From NCBI GenBank assembly GCA_946223355.1, contig CAMIPB010000011.1:5991-69990 (forward strand): a DNA stretch of 64,000 nucleotides, written 5' to 3'. The notes under the pieces are model-generated. The model did no database searches, was not told where the DNA came from, and worked only from the letters and a program-made list of their open reading frames with translations. Origin of the DNA: an uncultured Corynebacterium sp. (GTDB lineage Bacteria > Actinomycetota > Actinomycetes > Mycobacteriales > Mycobacteriaceae). The translations under genes were made by a program, and so were the position numbers. Below are positions 1-7,133 of the stretch, one piece after another. Positions within the stretch are counted from its first letter, which is position 1. The number at the start of each line of letters is the position of its first letter.

Positions 1-191
1 AAAGTGTGGGCCACTTCGGCGTTCTTCAGGAGAGCCTTGGAAGGAATGCAGCCTACATTGAGGCAGACGCCGCCCCAGTACTGCTTTTCCACAACGGCTA
101 CCTTTTGGCCGAGCTGTGCTGCGCGAATGGCGGCGACATAGCCACCAGGGCCAGCGCCGAGTACTACGAGATCAAAATGTTCATTAGTCAC
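1..191 (-). CDS. lpd: Dihydrolipoyl dehydrogenase, N-terminal part (runs off window)
   Basis: FAD-dependent disulfide oxidoreductase, the E3 component of 2-oxoacid dehydrogenase complexes, cytoplasmic. About 63 residues are visible from a GTG start at 191. The dinucleotide-binding motif GAGPGGY lies at residues 12-18. The redox disulfide motif CLNVGCIPSKAL follows, with Cys43 and Cys48. This order and spacing are diagnostic of E3; mercuric or glutathione reductases are possible alternatives, but the CLNVGCIPSK form fits lpd best. The rest of the gene lies beyond position 1. A long hairpin with a T-tract on this strand (275-325) sits upstream, so lpd is probably transcribed separately from anything further right. 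Confidence 0.93.
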   Translation of the reverse strand, partial: MTNEHFDLVVLGAGPGGYVAAIRAAQLGQKVAVVEKQYWGGVCLNVGCIPSKALLKNAEVAHT

Positions 192-274
192 GCTGTCTAG
201 GATACGTACTTATATCCCCGCTGTCTCGCATAGGTTAAAAATTATCGGCATCAATTGAACCGACAAAAAATTAG

Positions 275-325
275 ACCCACGGCCCACGAGGGTGTCGCTT
301 ATCGACGCCCTCGTGGGCCGTGGGT
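275..325 (-). terminator. Long perfect hairpin followed by T-tract on the minus strand
   Basis: An 18-bp perfect inverted repeat (275-292 with 308-325) is extended inward by GTCG/CGAC (294-297 with 303-306) around a CTTAT loop. On the minus strand the stem is followed by a TTTTTT run (about 265-270), the form of an intrinsic terminator. No convincing minus-strand gene lies upstream of it, so it may instead insulate lpd from antisense transcription. Its core sequence resembles the hairpin at 60646-60681. Confidence 0.6.
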
Positions 326-564
326 GCACAGTTGATCTGGGTTTAGAAAAGACCCAAGTTCAATGCAGCAACAGAGGACATAGAGGATCCCTGGTGGACA
401 AAAGCGCCCAGGAACTCGTTGAACGCTACGATCATCAACTCGATTGGGTTCATGGTTTTGAAGTCTCTTTCTCTAAATCAGATCTTTTGGATGAAAGTTT
501 ATTGGCAACTATAAGGTGTATCGGTCCCAAAGGGAAGAAACGTTATCAAAATTGCGGAAGATAA
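292..564 (+). other. Doubtful 90-codon open frame in the lpd-mycolyltransferase gap
   Basis: This frame opens with GTG inside the hairpin loop at 293-307 and has no visible ribosome binding site. The product shows no signal peptide, membrane segment or family motif that I recognise. Base composition is AT-richer than the surrounding genes. It may be a decayed gene or chance. I see nothing else coding between 192 and 691; the last 80 bases hold the mycolyltransferase promoter region. Confidence 0.15.
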
Positions 565-614
565 CGATTTTACATTATGACATTAAAATCACTTGCGCAA
601 CTATAGTCACATAT

Positions 615-640
615 GTAACTTATACGGGTAAAAGCTCGAT
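615..640 (+). promoter_or_regulatory. Candidate sigma-D-type promoter of the first mycolyltransferase gene
   Basis: GTAACT (615-620) is separated by 16 bases from CGAT (637-640). This fits the GTAAC-N16/17-CGAT form known for SigD promoters in mycobacteria and corynebacteria, a regulon that includes mycolyltransferases. The start codon at 692 would be about 45 bases downstream of transcription start. The assignment rests on sequence pattern alone. Confidence 0.45.
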
Positions 641-691
641 TGGACTAATAAGCTCCAAAGAAAGCTCAAAACTTTAAACAAAGGAATTTTC

Positions 692-1789
692 ATGCAGCTT
701 CGCCGCGCAGTATCCGCCACCGTGACCGCACTCGCTGTGTCTACCGGTGCATTTATCGGCCCAACATTTCTTGCCACCGGCGCTGAGGTAACCCCTGCAC
801 AGATTCAAGGTGACGCGACTTCGTCGACTATTACTGAATTCGATCCCGCTGGCACCAGCCACGCCTACAAGTCCTGGTACAAGCGCACCAAAGACAACCC
901 AAAGGTCAAGTACCTCCAGGCCACCTCACCTTCCATGGACATTAACGTCCCACTCGTTGTCATCACCCCAGATGGAACCTTCAACGAGCAACGCCCAACC
1001 TTCTACCTCCTCAACGGTGCAGGTGGCGCTGAGCAGGACATGGACTGGGTAGCAATGTCGAACGTCGTGGACTTCTACTCCAAGAAAGACATCAACGTAG
1101 TCATCCCTCAAGCTGGCGCGTTTTCCTACTACACGGACTGGCAACAGTCCCCACGTTCCAGCTATCTCAAGCAGGACAAGATCATGTGGGAAACCTTCCT
1201 CACCAAGGAACTGCCTGGCCCATTAGAAGAGGAAATCAACGGCAATGGCAAGCGCGCAATCGCCGGCATGTCCATGTCAGCGACATCCTCCCTGTTGTTA
1301 GCAGAGCACAACCCAGGCTTTTACGATGCTGTAGGTTCCTACTCTGGCTGCGCTGCGACATCCACCCCACTTCCACGCCTATACACTCAGCTCACCGTTA
1401 ACCGTGGTGGCGGCTCCGTAGACCAGATGTGGGGCCCTGCGAATGGGGATGTCGCCAAGCATAACGACGCCCTCATCAATGCCCACAATCTCAAGGGATC
1501 TGAGCTCTACATCTCCACCAACTCCGGCTTGGCTGGAGAATCAGAATTGGGATCTGCCAAGGGCTCTGCTGCGTTTAGTGGTTCGTCTGAGGTCGTAATC
1601 ACCGGCGGCATCATCGAAGCTGCAATGAACTCCTGCACCCATGACTTGCGCGCGAAGCTCAACTCAGAAGGCATCGATGCTGACTACAAATTCCGCAGCA
1701 CCGGTGCACACGCCTGGAGCGGCTGGCGCAAGGACATCGTCGATTCCTGGCCAACCTACGCCCGCGCATTTGACCTGCCCGCTAACTAA
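692..1789 (+). CDS. Secreted trehalose corynomycolyltransferase (antigen 85 family)
   Basis: Alpha/beta-hydrolase that moves corynomycoloyl groups between trehalose monomycolate and acceptors (trehalose or arabinogalactan) outside the plasma membrane. The 365-residue product begins with a Sec signal peptide (LRR, then a hydrophobic stretch, cleavage near residue 30). Family landmarks are LLNGAGG (~107-113), the nucleophile motif GMSMS (Ser194), EHNPGFYDAVGSYSGC (~205-220) and the catalytic His in TGAHAWSGW (His340). Cys220 and Cys315 may form a disulfide. The length suits the short Cmt type without the extra C-terminal domain of Cop1. The RBS is AAAGGA ahead of ATG. A close paralogue follows 108 bases downstream. 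The exact Cmt subtype cannot be assigned. Confidence 0.95.
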   Translation: MQLRRAVSATVTALAVSTGAFIGPTFLATGAEVTPAQIQGDATSSTITEFDPAGTSHAYKSWYKRTKDNPKVKYLQATSPSMDINVPLVVITPDGTFNEQRPTFYLLNGAGGAEQDMDWVAMSNVVDFYSKKDINVVIPQAGAFSYYTDWQQSPRSSYLKQDKIMWETFLTKELPGPLEEEINGNGKRAIAGMSMSATSSLLLAEHNPGFYDAVGSYSGCAATSTPLPRLYTQLTVNRGGGSVDQMWGPANGDVAKHNDALINAHNLKGSELYISTNSGLAGESELGSAKGSAAFSGSSEVVITGGIIEAAMNSCTHDLRAKLNSEGIDADYKFRSTGAHAWSGWRKDIVDSWPTYARAFDLPAN

Positions 1790-1897
1790 AGTTCTACACC
1801 TCAAAGAGTGTTAACTTTATCCGAACACTTGGCTTGCTACGGGTATACGTTTTAAGCTATTGGATTGTCACCAACTCGCAAAAGAATTGGAAATAAA

Positions 1898-2977
1898 ATG
1901 AAGTTCTTCCGTAATTGTGCTGCATCAATCGCAGTAGCAATGGCTATTGTTGCAGCTCCAGCTGTCGCACCTTCGGATTCTGGTATCCAAACCACTGCAT
2001 CCGCTGCTGCCCCAGTCACCAAGATGGAAGCGATGGATATCACCCCAGACATCGCCAAGATGAAATGGTACAAAAAGACCAAAAATGACCCTCGCGTCAA
2101 GCTCATGCAGGCAAAGTCCCCTGCCATGAAGGGCCGCAAGGTTCCTATGGTTGTTATCCCGGCCAAGACTGCGAATCGCCCAACCCTGTACCTTCTCAAC
2201 GGCGCCGGCTCTGGTGAGCAGAACACCGACTGGGTATCCCACTCCAAGGTGGTTGATTTCTACTCCAAGAAGAACATCAACGTCATCATCCCAATGACAG
2301 GTGCGTTCTCCTACTACACCGACTGGAAGTACACCCCACGCGGCACCTACTTGAAGGGGCCACAGAAGTGGGAGACTTTCATGACCAAGGAGCTGCCACC
2401 AGCAGCTGAAACTCACTTGCGCGCTAACAATAAGCGTGCGGTTGCAGGCATGTCCATGTCCGCGACCTCTGCGCTGAACTACGCGCAGCACAACCCCGGC
2501 TTCTACGATGCTGTCGGCTCTTTCGCTGGCTGTGCTGAGACTTCTTCTCTCCTGGGCCACCAGGCTCTTCGCCTGACCACCCAGCGAGGCGGCTCCACCC
2601 CTGAAAAGATGTGGGGCAAGCAGGGCTCTCGCACCAACCGCTACAACGACGCCTTGCTCAACGCGAAGAAGCTACGTGGCCACAAGCTCTACATTTCTTC
2701 TGCAACCGGCTTGGCTTCCAAGACTGACATGCCAAGTTACTACACCCAGCAAGGCATGAACCCAGCGCTTGCTGTGGCAGGCTCCGCCCAGCTGCAAATT
2801 GAAGGTGGCGTCATCGAAGCTGCAGCTAACGTATGTACCCACAATCTGAAGGCAAAGCTGGATCGTTTGGGCATCAATGCACGCTACAACTTCCGTAACA
2901 CCGGTACCCACTCCTGGCCAGGCTGGCGTGAGGACATGGTCAAGTCTTGGCCAACCTTCGCGGCTGCTTTCCGCTAA
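1898..2977 (+). CDS. Second secreted corynomycolyltransferase (antigen 85 family)
   Basis: Paralogue of the preceding gene with the same acyl-transfer role in the mycomembrane. I start it at ATG 1898, which gives 359 residues and places a typical signal peptide (MKFFRN, then an Ala/Val-rich core ending near AASA) at the N-terminus; an upstream in-frame TTG (1865) would put 11 charged residues before it. Landmarks are LLNGAGSGEQNTDW, GMSMSATS (nucleophile about Ser186), NPGFYDAVGSFAGC, GGVIEAA and TGTHSWPGW carrying the catalytic His. The 108-base spacer contains possible promoter sequence but no clear terminator, so co-transcription is possible. A strong hairpin terminator follows at 3010-3051. 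Confidence 0.94.
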   Translation: MKFFRNCAASIAVAMAIVAAPAVAPSDSGIQTTASAAAPVTKMEAMDITPDIAKMKWYKKTKNDPRVKLMQAKSPAMKGRKVPMVVIPAKTANRPTLYLLNGAGSGEQNTDWVSHSKVVDFYSKKNINVIIPMTGAFSYYTDWKYTPRGTYLKGPQKWETFMTKELPPAAETHLRANNKRAVAGMSMSATSALNYAQHNPGFYDAVGSFAGCAETSSLLGHQALRLTTQRGGSTPEKMWGKQGSRTNRYNDALLNAKKLRGHKLYISSATGLASKTDMPSYYTQQGMNPALAVAGSAQLQIEGGVIEAAANVCTHNLKAKLDRLGINARYNFRNTGTHSWPGWREDMVKSWPTFAAAFR

Positions 2978-3009
2978 ACAGAAGTTGAGCTAGTTTCTAG
3001 CTGTTATCT

Positions 3010-3051
3010 ACACCCCTTCCCCACGGCGCACATTCGTGGAGGGAGGGGTGT
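3010..3051 (+). terminator. Intrinsic terminator after the mycolyltransferase pair
   Basis: ACACCCC (3010-3016) pairs with GGGGTGT (3045-3051), with further pairing inside (CCC/GGG, CCACG/CGTGG) and a T-rich tail (TTGTTCTTTG). It closes the two-gene mycolyltransferase unit. Confidence 0.75.
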
Positions 3052-3115
3052 TGTTCTTTGTGTGTGCGGTTAGATTCAGAACATTTCCGACGAAGGACTA
3101 GGATGACTACTCGTT

Positions 3116-4465
3116 ATGTTTAAACTGCGAGAACTCAACCCATTTAATTCCTCGAACCGCGACGCGTACACAGGCGTCGAGTTTAACTACGGTTTCAAGG
3201 TGGCCCACTACAACTTGGAACTCACGTACCGGGTAGAACCCAATTTATTGCAGGGCGAGGCGACGTTGAGCGTTGTAACCGCAGATGAGCCCATCAAGCA
3301 GATGACGTTAGACCTGGCAGGCAACATGGTAGCGCGCCGTGTCATTTCCCGGCATGCACCGCGGGTGTCCAAGTACCGGCAATCGAACAACAAATTACGG
3401 TTGAGTTTTGCGGAAGAAATTCCAGCCAATACAGAGTTTGCCCTTGTGATTCGCTACGGCGGTAATCCGCAGCCTATTCGCACGCCGTGGGGTGAGATCG
3501 GTTGGGAAGAAACAGAGTCCGGTTCACTGGTGGCGTCCCAGCCCAACGGCGCACCTAGCTGGTTTCCTTGCGATGATTCGCCGTCGGAAAAAGCGCTCTA
3601 CGATATCGCAATCACCGCAGATAACCCGTTCACGGTGGTGTCCAATGGCATCCTGAAGTCGCGGCAAGCCAAGGGTGCGGTGACGCGCTGGCACTACCAA
3701 ACCCCGGAACCGATGGCCACCTACCTAGTTACGGTGCAAATCGGGGAATTTACCCAAACTCAACTGGGCCGCAACACCAAAGCATGGTTTCCCGCGCCAC
3801 TCGCAGCGCCGGTGCGCGAGGAGTTCTCTCGCCAGCAGGACATGATGGACTTCCTGGAGGAAAAATTCGGCGAGTACCCCTTCTTCGACTACGGCGTGGT
3901 GGTTACCGCCGATACCTTAGAGATTCCCCTTGAGGCTCAAGGTTTAAGTATCTTCGGCGCAAACCATGTGCGCGGTGACCACGCTTTTGAGCGTCTCATC
4001 GTCCACGAACTGTCCCACCAATGGTTCGGCAATGCCTGCGGTATCAGCGACTGGGACAACATTTGGCTCAACGAGGGCTTCGCCTGCTACACCGAGTGGC
4101 TCTGGTTCGAGCACTCCGCAGGCAAACCAGCCCACGAATCCGCACGGACCCACTACAACGTGCTGCTCCACAAGGCCCAGGATCTAGTGGTCGGCCACCC
4201 TGGCACGAAAGACATGTTCGACGATCGCGTGTACAAACGCGGTGCGCTTACAGTTCATGCATTGCGCCGCTTGCTTGGCGACGCCGCCTTCTTCTCGGCC
4301 ATCCAGAACTACCTCAACGAAGGGCGTCACCGAACAGTCACACCTGACGCGCTGAAAAAGCACATCTACGCCGCAGCGGACAGTGTTGGGGTGAGCCAAG
4401 AGGACGTCGATCAGCTCCTGGAAGACTGGCTGGAAAAAGCTGAACTTCCTGCTTTCCCGGCATAA
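3116..4465 (+). CDS. M1-family zinc metallopeptidase (aminopeptidase N-like)
   Basis: Zinc aminopeptidase of the M1 family, 449 residues. This is the short form without the C-terminal helical domain of full-length PepN (about 850 residues). The zinc site is HELSHQWFGN (His297, Glu298, His301) with the third ligand in NEGFACYTEW (Glu320). The usual GAMEN substrate loop is replaced by a PLEAQG stretch (~273-278), as in several short bacterial M1 enzymes. No signal peptide is visible, so it is probably cytoplasmic. An upstream ATG at 3103 would read only six codons, so ATG 3116 is used. It stands alone between a terminator and the MerR gene. Confidence 0.9.
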   Translation: MFKLRELNPFNSSNRDAYTGVEFNYGFKVAHYNLELTYRVEPNLLQGEATLSVVTADEPIKQMTLDLAGNMVARRVISRHAPRVSKYRQSNNKLRLSFAEEIPANTEFALVIRYGGNPQPIRTPWGEIGWEETESGSLVASQPNGAPSWFPCDDSPSEKALYDIAITADNPFTVVSNGILKSRQAKGAVTRWHYQTPEPMATYLVTVQIGEFTQTQLGRNTKAWFPAPLAAPVREEFSRQQDMMDFLEEKFGEYPFFDYGVVVTADTLEIPLEAQGLSIFGANHVRGDHAFERLIVHELSHQWFGNACGISDWDNIWLNEGFACYTEWLWFEHSAGKPAHESARTHYNVLLHKAQDLVVGHPGTKDMFDDRVYKRGALTVHALRRLLGDAAFFSAIQNYLNEGRHRTVTPDALKKHIYAAADSVGVSQEDVDQLLEDWLEKAELPAFPA

Positions 4466-4486
4466 ATCTCAGCGCTGGATTTGCAG

Positions 4487-4501
4487 TTGACGCGGCGTCA
4501 A
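4487..4501 (+). promoter_or_regulatory. 15-bp palindrome over a -35 element, likely operator of the MerR gene
   Basis: TTGACGC-G-GCGTCAA is a perfect 7-1-7 palindrome whose left half forms a consensus -35 (TTGACG). It lies 17 bases before the start of the MerR/TipA-type regulator. Such regulators usually bind dyads within their own promoters, so autoregulation is likely by inference. No strong -10 is visible. Confidence 0.5.
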
Positions 4502-4517
4502 AGAAGACGATGGCACA

Positions 4518-5297
4518 ATGACCGACTATTCCATTGGTGAAGCCGCGAAGATATTGCACGTTACGACGAGAACACTGCGACATTGGGACGCAGTGGGCTT
4601 GCTGACGCCAAGCTGGCGGACGTGGAGTGACCACCGGCTATATACGCATGCAGACATCCAACGTGGCATGGACATTCTGATCTATCGAGGCGCGGGATTG
4701 AGTTTGGCGGATATTGCGGTGGTTCTCGATAGCAGTTGTACTGAATCGACATCGGTGATGTTGCAGCATCAGCGGACGATATTGATGGAAAAAATTGGTC
4801 AGTTGCACGACATGGTGCGCGCATTGGACGCGATCATGAATACTGAGGATTTCAATCAAAAGGAGCTGACAGTGAACGACAAGATTTCCAAATTTGGTGC
4901 AGCGTGGCCGGGCTACCAGGAAGAGGCACGACAGCGCTGGGGTGATACGCCGGAATGGACGGAGGCGCAGAAAGAAACGAAGGGATTGACAGCCGAGGAT
5001 ATGGAAAAGATTTCTGCCGAGCATGCTGCGTTTGCGGCGACGTTAACCAATGCGGTGCGGACTGGGGTAAAGCCTGGGACACCAGCGGCTTCTGAGGTAG
5101 TAGAAGCACATCGGGCGTCGATAAGCGGATGGTACGAGGTAAACAGGGCACGTCAGTTAATTTTGGCGCAGATGTACACCGAAGATGCCCGCTTTGACGA
5201 GGCGTGTGGCGGACATGCGACATATTTGTTCCGCTTGATTAAAGCTGTCGCAGAGGCGGAGGGACTAGACGTGTCGAATGTGTCGTGGAATGACTGA
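4518..5297 (+). CDS. MerR-family regulator with TipAS-type ligand-binding domain
   Basis: Transcription activator, 259 residues. The N-terminal MerR winged helix occupies residues ~3-70 (YSIGEAAKILHVTTRTLRHW). A dimerisation coiled coil covers ~80-115. The C-terminal TipAS-like domain (~145-255, with WGDTPEWTEA and an HATYLFRLIKAVAE helix) in relatives binds thiopeptide antibiotics or other drugs. No transporter or resistance gene is adjacent, so the target other than itself is unknown. The palindrome at 4487-4501 is a probable operator. The ATG sits close to the -35, implying a very short or leaderless mRNA. Confidence 0.9.
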   Translation: MTDYSIGEAAKILHVTTRTLRHWDAVGLLTPSWRTWSDHRLYTHADIQRGMDILIYRGAGLSLADIAVVLDSSCTESTSVMLQHQRTILMEKIGQLHDMVRALDAIMNTEDFNQKELTVNDKISKFGAAWPGYQEEARQRWGDTPEWTEAQKETKGLTAEDMEKISAEHAAFAATLTNAVRTGVKPGTPAASEVVEAHRASISGWYEVNRARQLILAQMYTEDARFDEACGGHATYLFRLIKAVAEAEGLDVSNVSWND

Positions 5298-5364
5298 AGT
5301 TGCAGTAGCTCGTGTTTTGGGAGTTTCTAGGGTGACAAAAGTGCGACAAAGTTATCGCAAAATA

Positions 5365-5411
5365 TTTCGATTTAGGGGTTGACCCGTGCGGAAGGGGTGC
5401 TAAAATCGAAA
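5365..5411 (+). promoter_or_regulatory. Sigma-A promoter framed by a 9-bp inverted repeat
   Basis: TTGACC (5379-5384) and TAAAAT (5401-5406) with a 16-base spacer form a strong promoter for the HNH gene. TTTCGATTT (5365-5373) and its exact inverse AAATCGAAA (5403-5411) flank the core and overlap the -10, a layout typical of a repressor operator. Confidence 0.65.
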
Positions 5412-5444
5412 GCGTGAACGAGTTGTAGTGAGGGGGAGACCACG

Positions 5445-7043
5445 GTGAACACCAAACAGCGCGAAGTTACGCAATGCGTGGATGAAATCGCGTCTGCGCT
5501 GGATAAGTTGCGTGCCATCATGTCCAACCCAGAATCTCTTTACTTTGGCGGAGTTCGCTCCTCGTTTGAAAAGCTAGAGTTTGCACTAAGACATAAAACT
5601 TCAATAGATGCCTCGTTCGCATATTTGGCCGAACGAGATGATGCCGGTAGACATGTGGGTTCTTCCAAGGCACACGATTACCTGACAGGACGGCTGGGCA
5701 TCTCGGGTGCGGAAGCGCACGCGCGGCTCAAGAACGGCCGAGAACTGTTTACTCCCTTGACAGAACCCGTGCCGGCTGCTCCAGAGGTCTTGGAAGCGAA
5801 GGCCATGCGCAAGGCGGAAAAACAAGACGGCGAGGGGATTTTTGAGGACCAGCTCGCAGCCGCACGGGAAGCCGTAGCGCGGGAAGAAGAGCAGCGCTTG
5901 TCACACGAGAAAGCAGAGAAGGAAGCTGCGGAAGCACGCCGCAAAGGTATGTTGAGCACCACTCCGGTAGCACAGCACGTGCAGGCGGTCATCGAGCGCG
6001 AGCTTGAGCATTTAAGCGTGAATGCCCAGCCAGGCCCGCAAGAACTACGCAGACAGGCGATGCTTAAGGCACAAAATTCCCACATGGAGATTGTGCGGCA
6101 TTGGCTACGGGAGGAGATTCGCCAGGCAAACCGCCGAGCGGTGGATGCTTCGGGAAATAAGGTTCCACACGCAGCACGCGCGAAGCATCGGTTACACATT
6201 GGGCGGCCAGATGCGGACGGCGGTGTATTCATTAATGGATACGTTGATGCGGTGACGGCAGCGCTACTGAAAACTGCACTATCTCCTGCCCGCAACCCAG
6301 GAAAGACGCCAGTTGAAGGTGACATTATCGCACCTGAGGATGACACCCGAAGCTATCAACAGCGCCTGGCAGACCAATTGGAAGCAGTACTGAAGGGATA
6401 CTTGGCGCACGCAGATAAGCCTGTACAAGGTTTGGGTTCCATCGTGATCACCATGACCGCAGACGAGATTGAAAAACTTGCGCCAGATTCTAAGTTGTCC
6501 ACGAACACTGGTGTGGACCTCAGCCCGCTGGATTTATTCCGACTTGGCGCCGCGAAACACGACTACGTCTGCGTAGTCGATGACGAGGGCCTGCCGCTAG
6601 AACTCGGCCGCACGAAGCGGACCGCATCAGTGTGGCAAAAGCTTGCGCTGGCCGCTACAGAACTCGTGTGCACCCATCCAGATTGCTCGCGAGCTTGGAC
6701 GGACTGCGATGTCCACCACTTGCAAGCCTGGCAATACGAAGGGCCAACGGACATTTCTAACCTCACGTTGTTATGTCGCAGACACCACGTTGACAACAAC
6801 GATGACCTAGACGGCAGACGAAACATGGGACATGCCGAGCGATGTCGCACCACCGGAAGGGTAGGACACCGCGCCGCCGGGTCGCCGCACATCAGATTCA
6901 ATGAACACCCGGTAGCGCAAAAGGCGGCAGCGAGAAGACTTCTGAGGCCACGGGGGGATAGATCTGTCTGCGGTCAGTCCGAGGGCGACCAAGCACCCCG
7001 GCGTCAGCCCGAGGGCGACCAAGCACCCCGGCGAGTGGTCTAG
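5445..7043 (+). CDS. DUF222/HNH endonuclease-domain protein
   Basis: Member of the actinobacterial DUF222 plus HNH family (13E12-like), 532 residues, GTG start. The central region (~190-400) is the DUF222 part. The C-terminal HNH nuclease motif spans ~405-460: CTHPDCSRAWTDCDVHHL, then NLTLLCRRHHVDNND, with two Cys pairs for zinc and the catalytic His-His. The biological role of the family is not established; copies are often multiple per genome, and a second HNH protein lies at 37476. Residues ~125-165 are highly charged and likely coiled coil. The C-terminal 20 residues come from a 30-bp tandem repeat (GDQAPRRQPE unit), so the natural end may be eroded. Confidence 0.88.
   Translation: MNTKQREVTQCVDEIASALDKLRAIMSNPESLYFGGVRSSFEKLEFALRHKTSIDASFAYLAERDDAGRHVGSSKAHDYLTGRLGISGAEAHARLKNGRELFTPLTEPVPAAPEVLEAKAMRKAEKQDGEGIFEDQLAAAREAVAREEEQRLSHEKAEKEAAEARRKGMLSTTPVAQHVQAVIERELEHLSVNAQPGPQELRRQAMLKAQNSHMEIVRHWLREEIRQANRRAVDASGNKVPHAARAKHRLHIGRPDADGGVFINGYVDAVTAALLKTALSPARNPGKTPVEGDIIAPEDDTRSYQQRLADQLEAVLKGYLAHADKPVQGLGSIVITMTADEIEKLAPDSKLSTNTGVDLSPLDLFRLGAAKHDYVCVVDDEGLPLELGRTKRTASVWQKLALAATELVCTHPDCSRAWTDCDVHHLQAWQYEGPTDISNLTLLCRRHHVDNNDDLDGRRNMGHAERCRTTGRVGHRAAGSPHIRFNEHPVAQKAAARRLLRPRGDRSVCGQSEGDQAPRRQPEGDQAPRRVV
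6973..7032 (+). repeat. 30-bp tandem repeat at the 3' end of the HNH gene
   Basis: Two copies of a 30-bp unit (6973-7002 and 7003-7032) differ at only a couple of bases and encode a ten-residue repeat. Flanking them are two copies of an AGATCTGTCTGC segment (about 6959-6971 and 7049-7061). In the second copy this extends to the perfect palindrome GACAGATCTGTC (7047-7058). Confidence 0.8.
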
Positions 7044-7133
7044 AGGGACAGATCTGTCTGCTTGCGATTCCAGAGAGAACGTACTTCACGGCCGGAGTGT
7101 CTCCGTCAGAGTGGCGCACTAGGCTAGACAAAC

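Noticed and set aside
6780..7043. Frameshift in the HNH gene after the nuclease motif
   Set aside because: The downstream GHAERCRTTGRVGHR and RFNEHPVAQKAA blocks typical of the family continue in the same frame.
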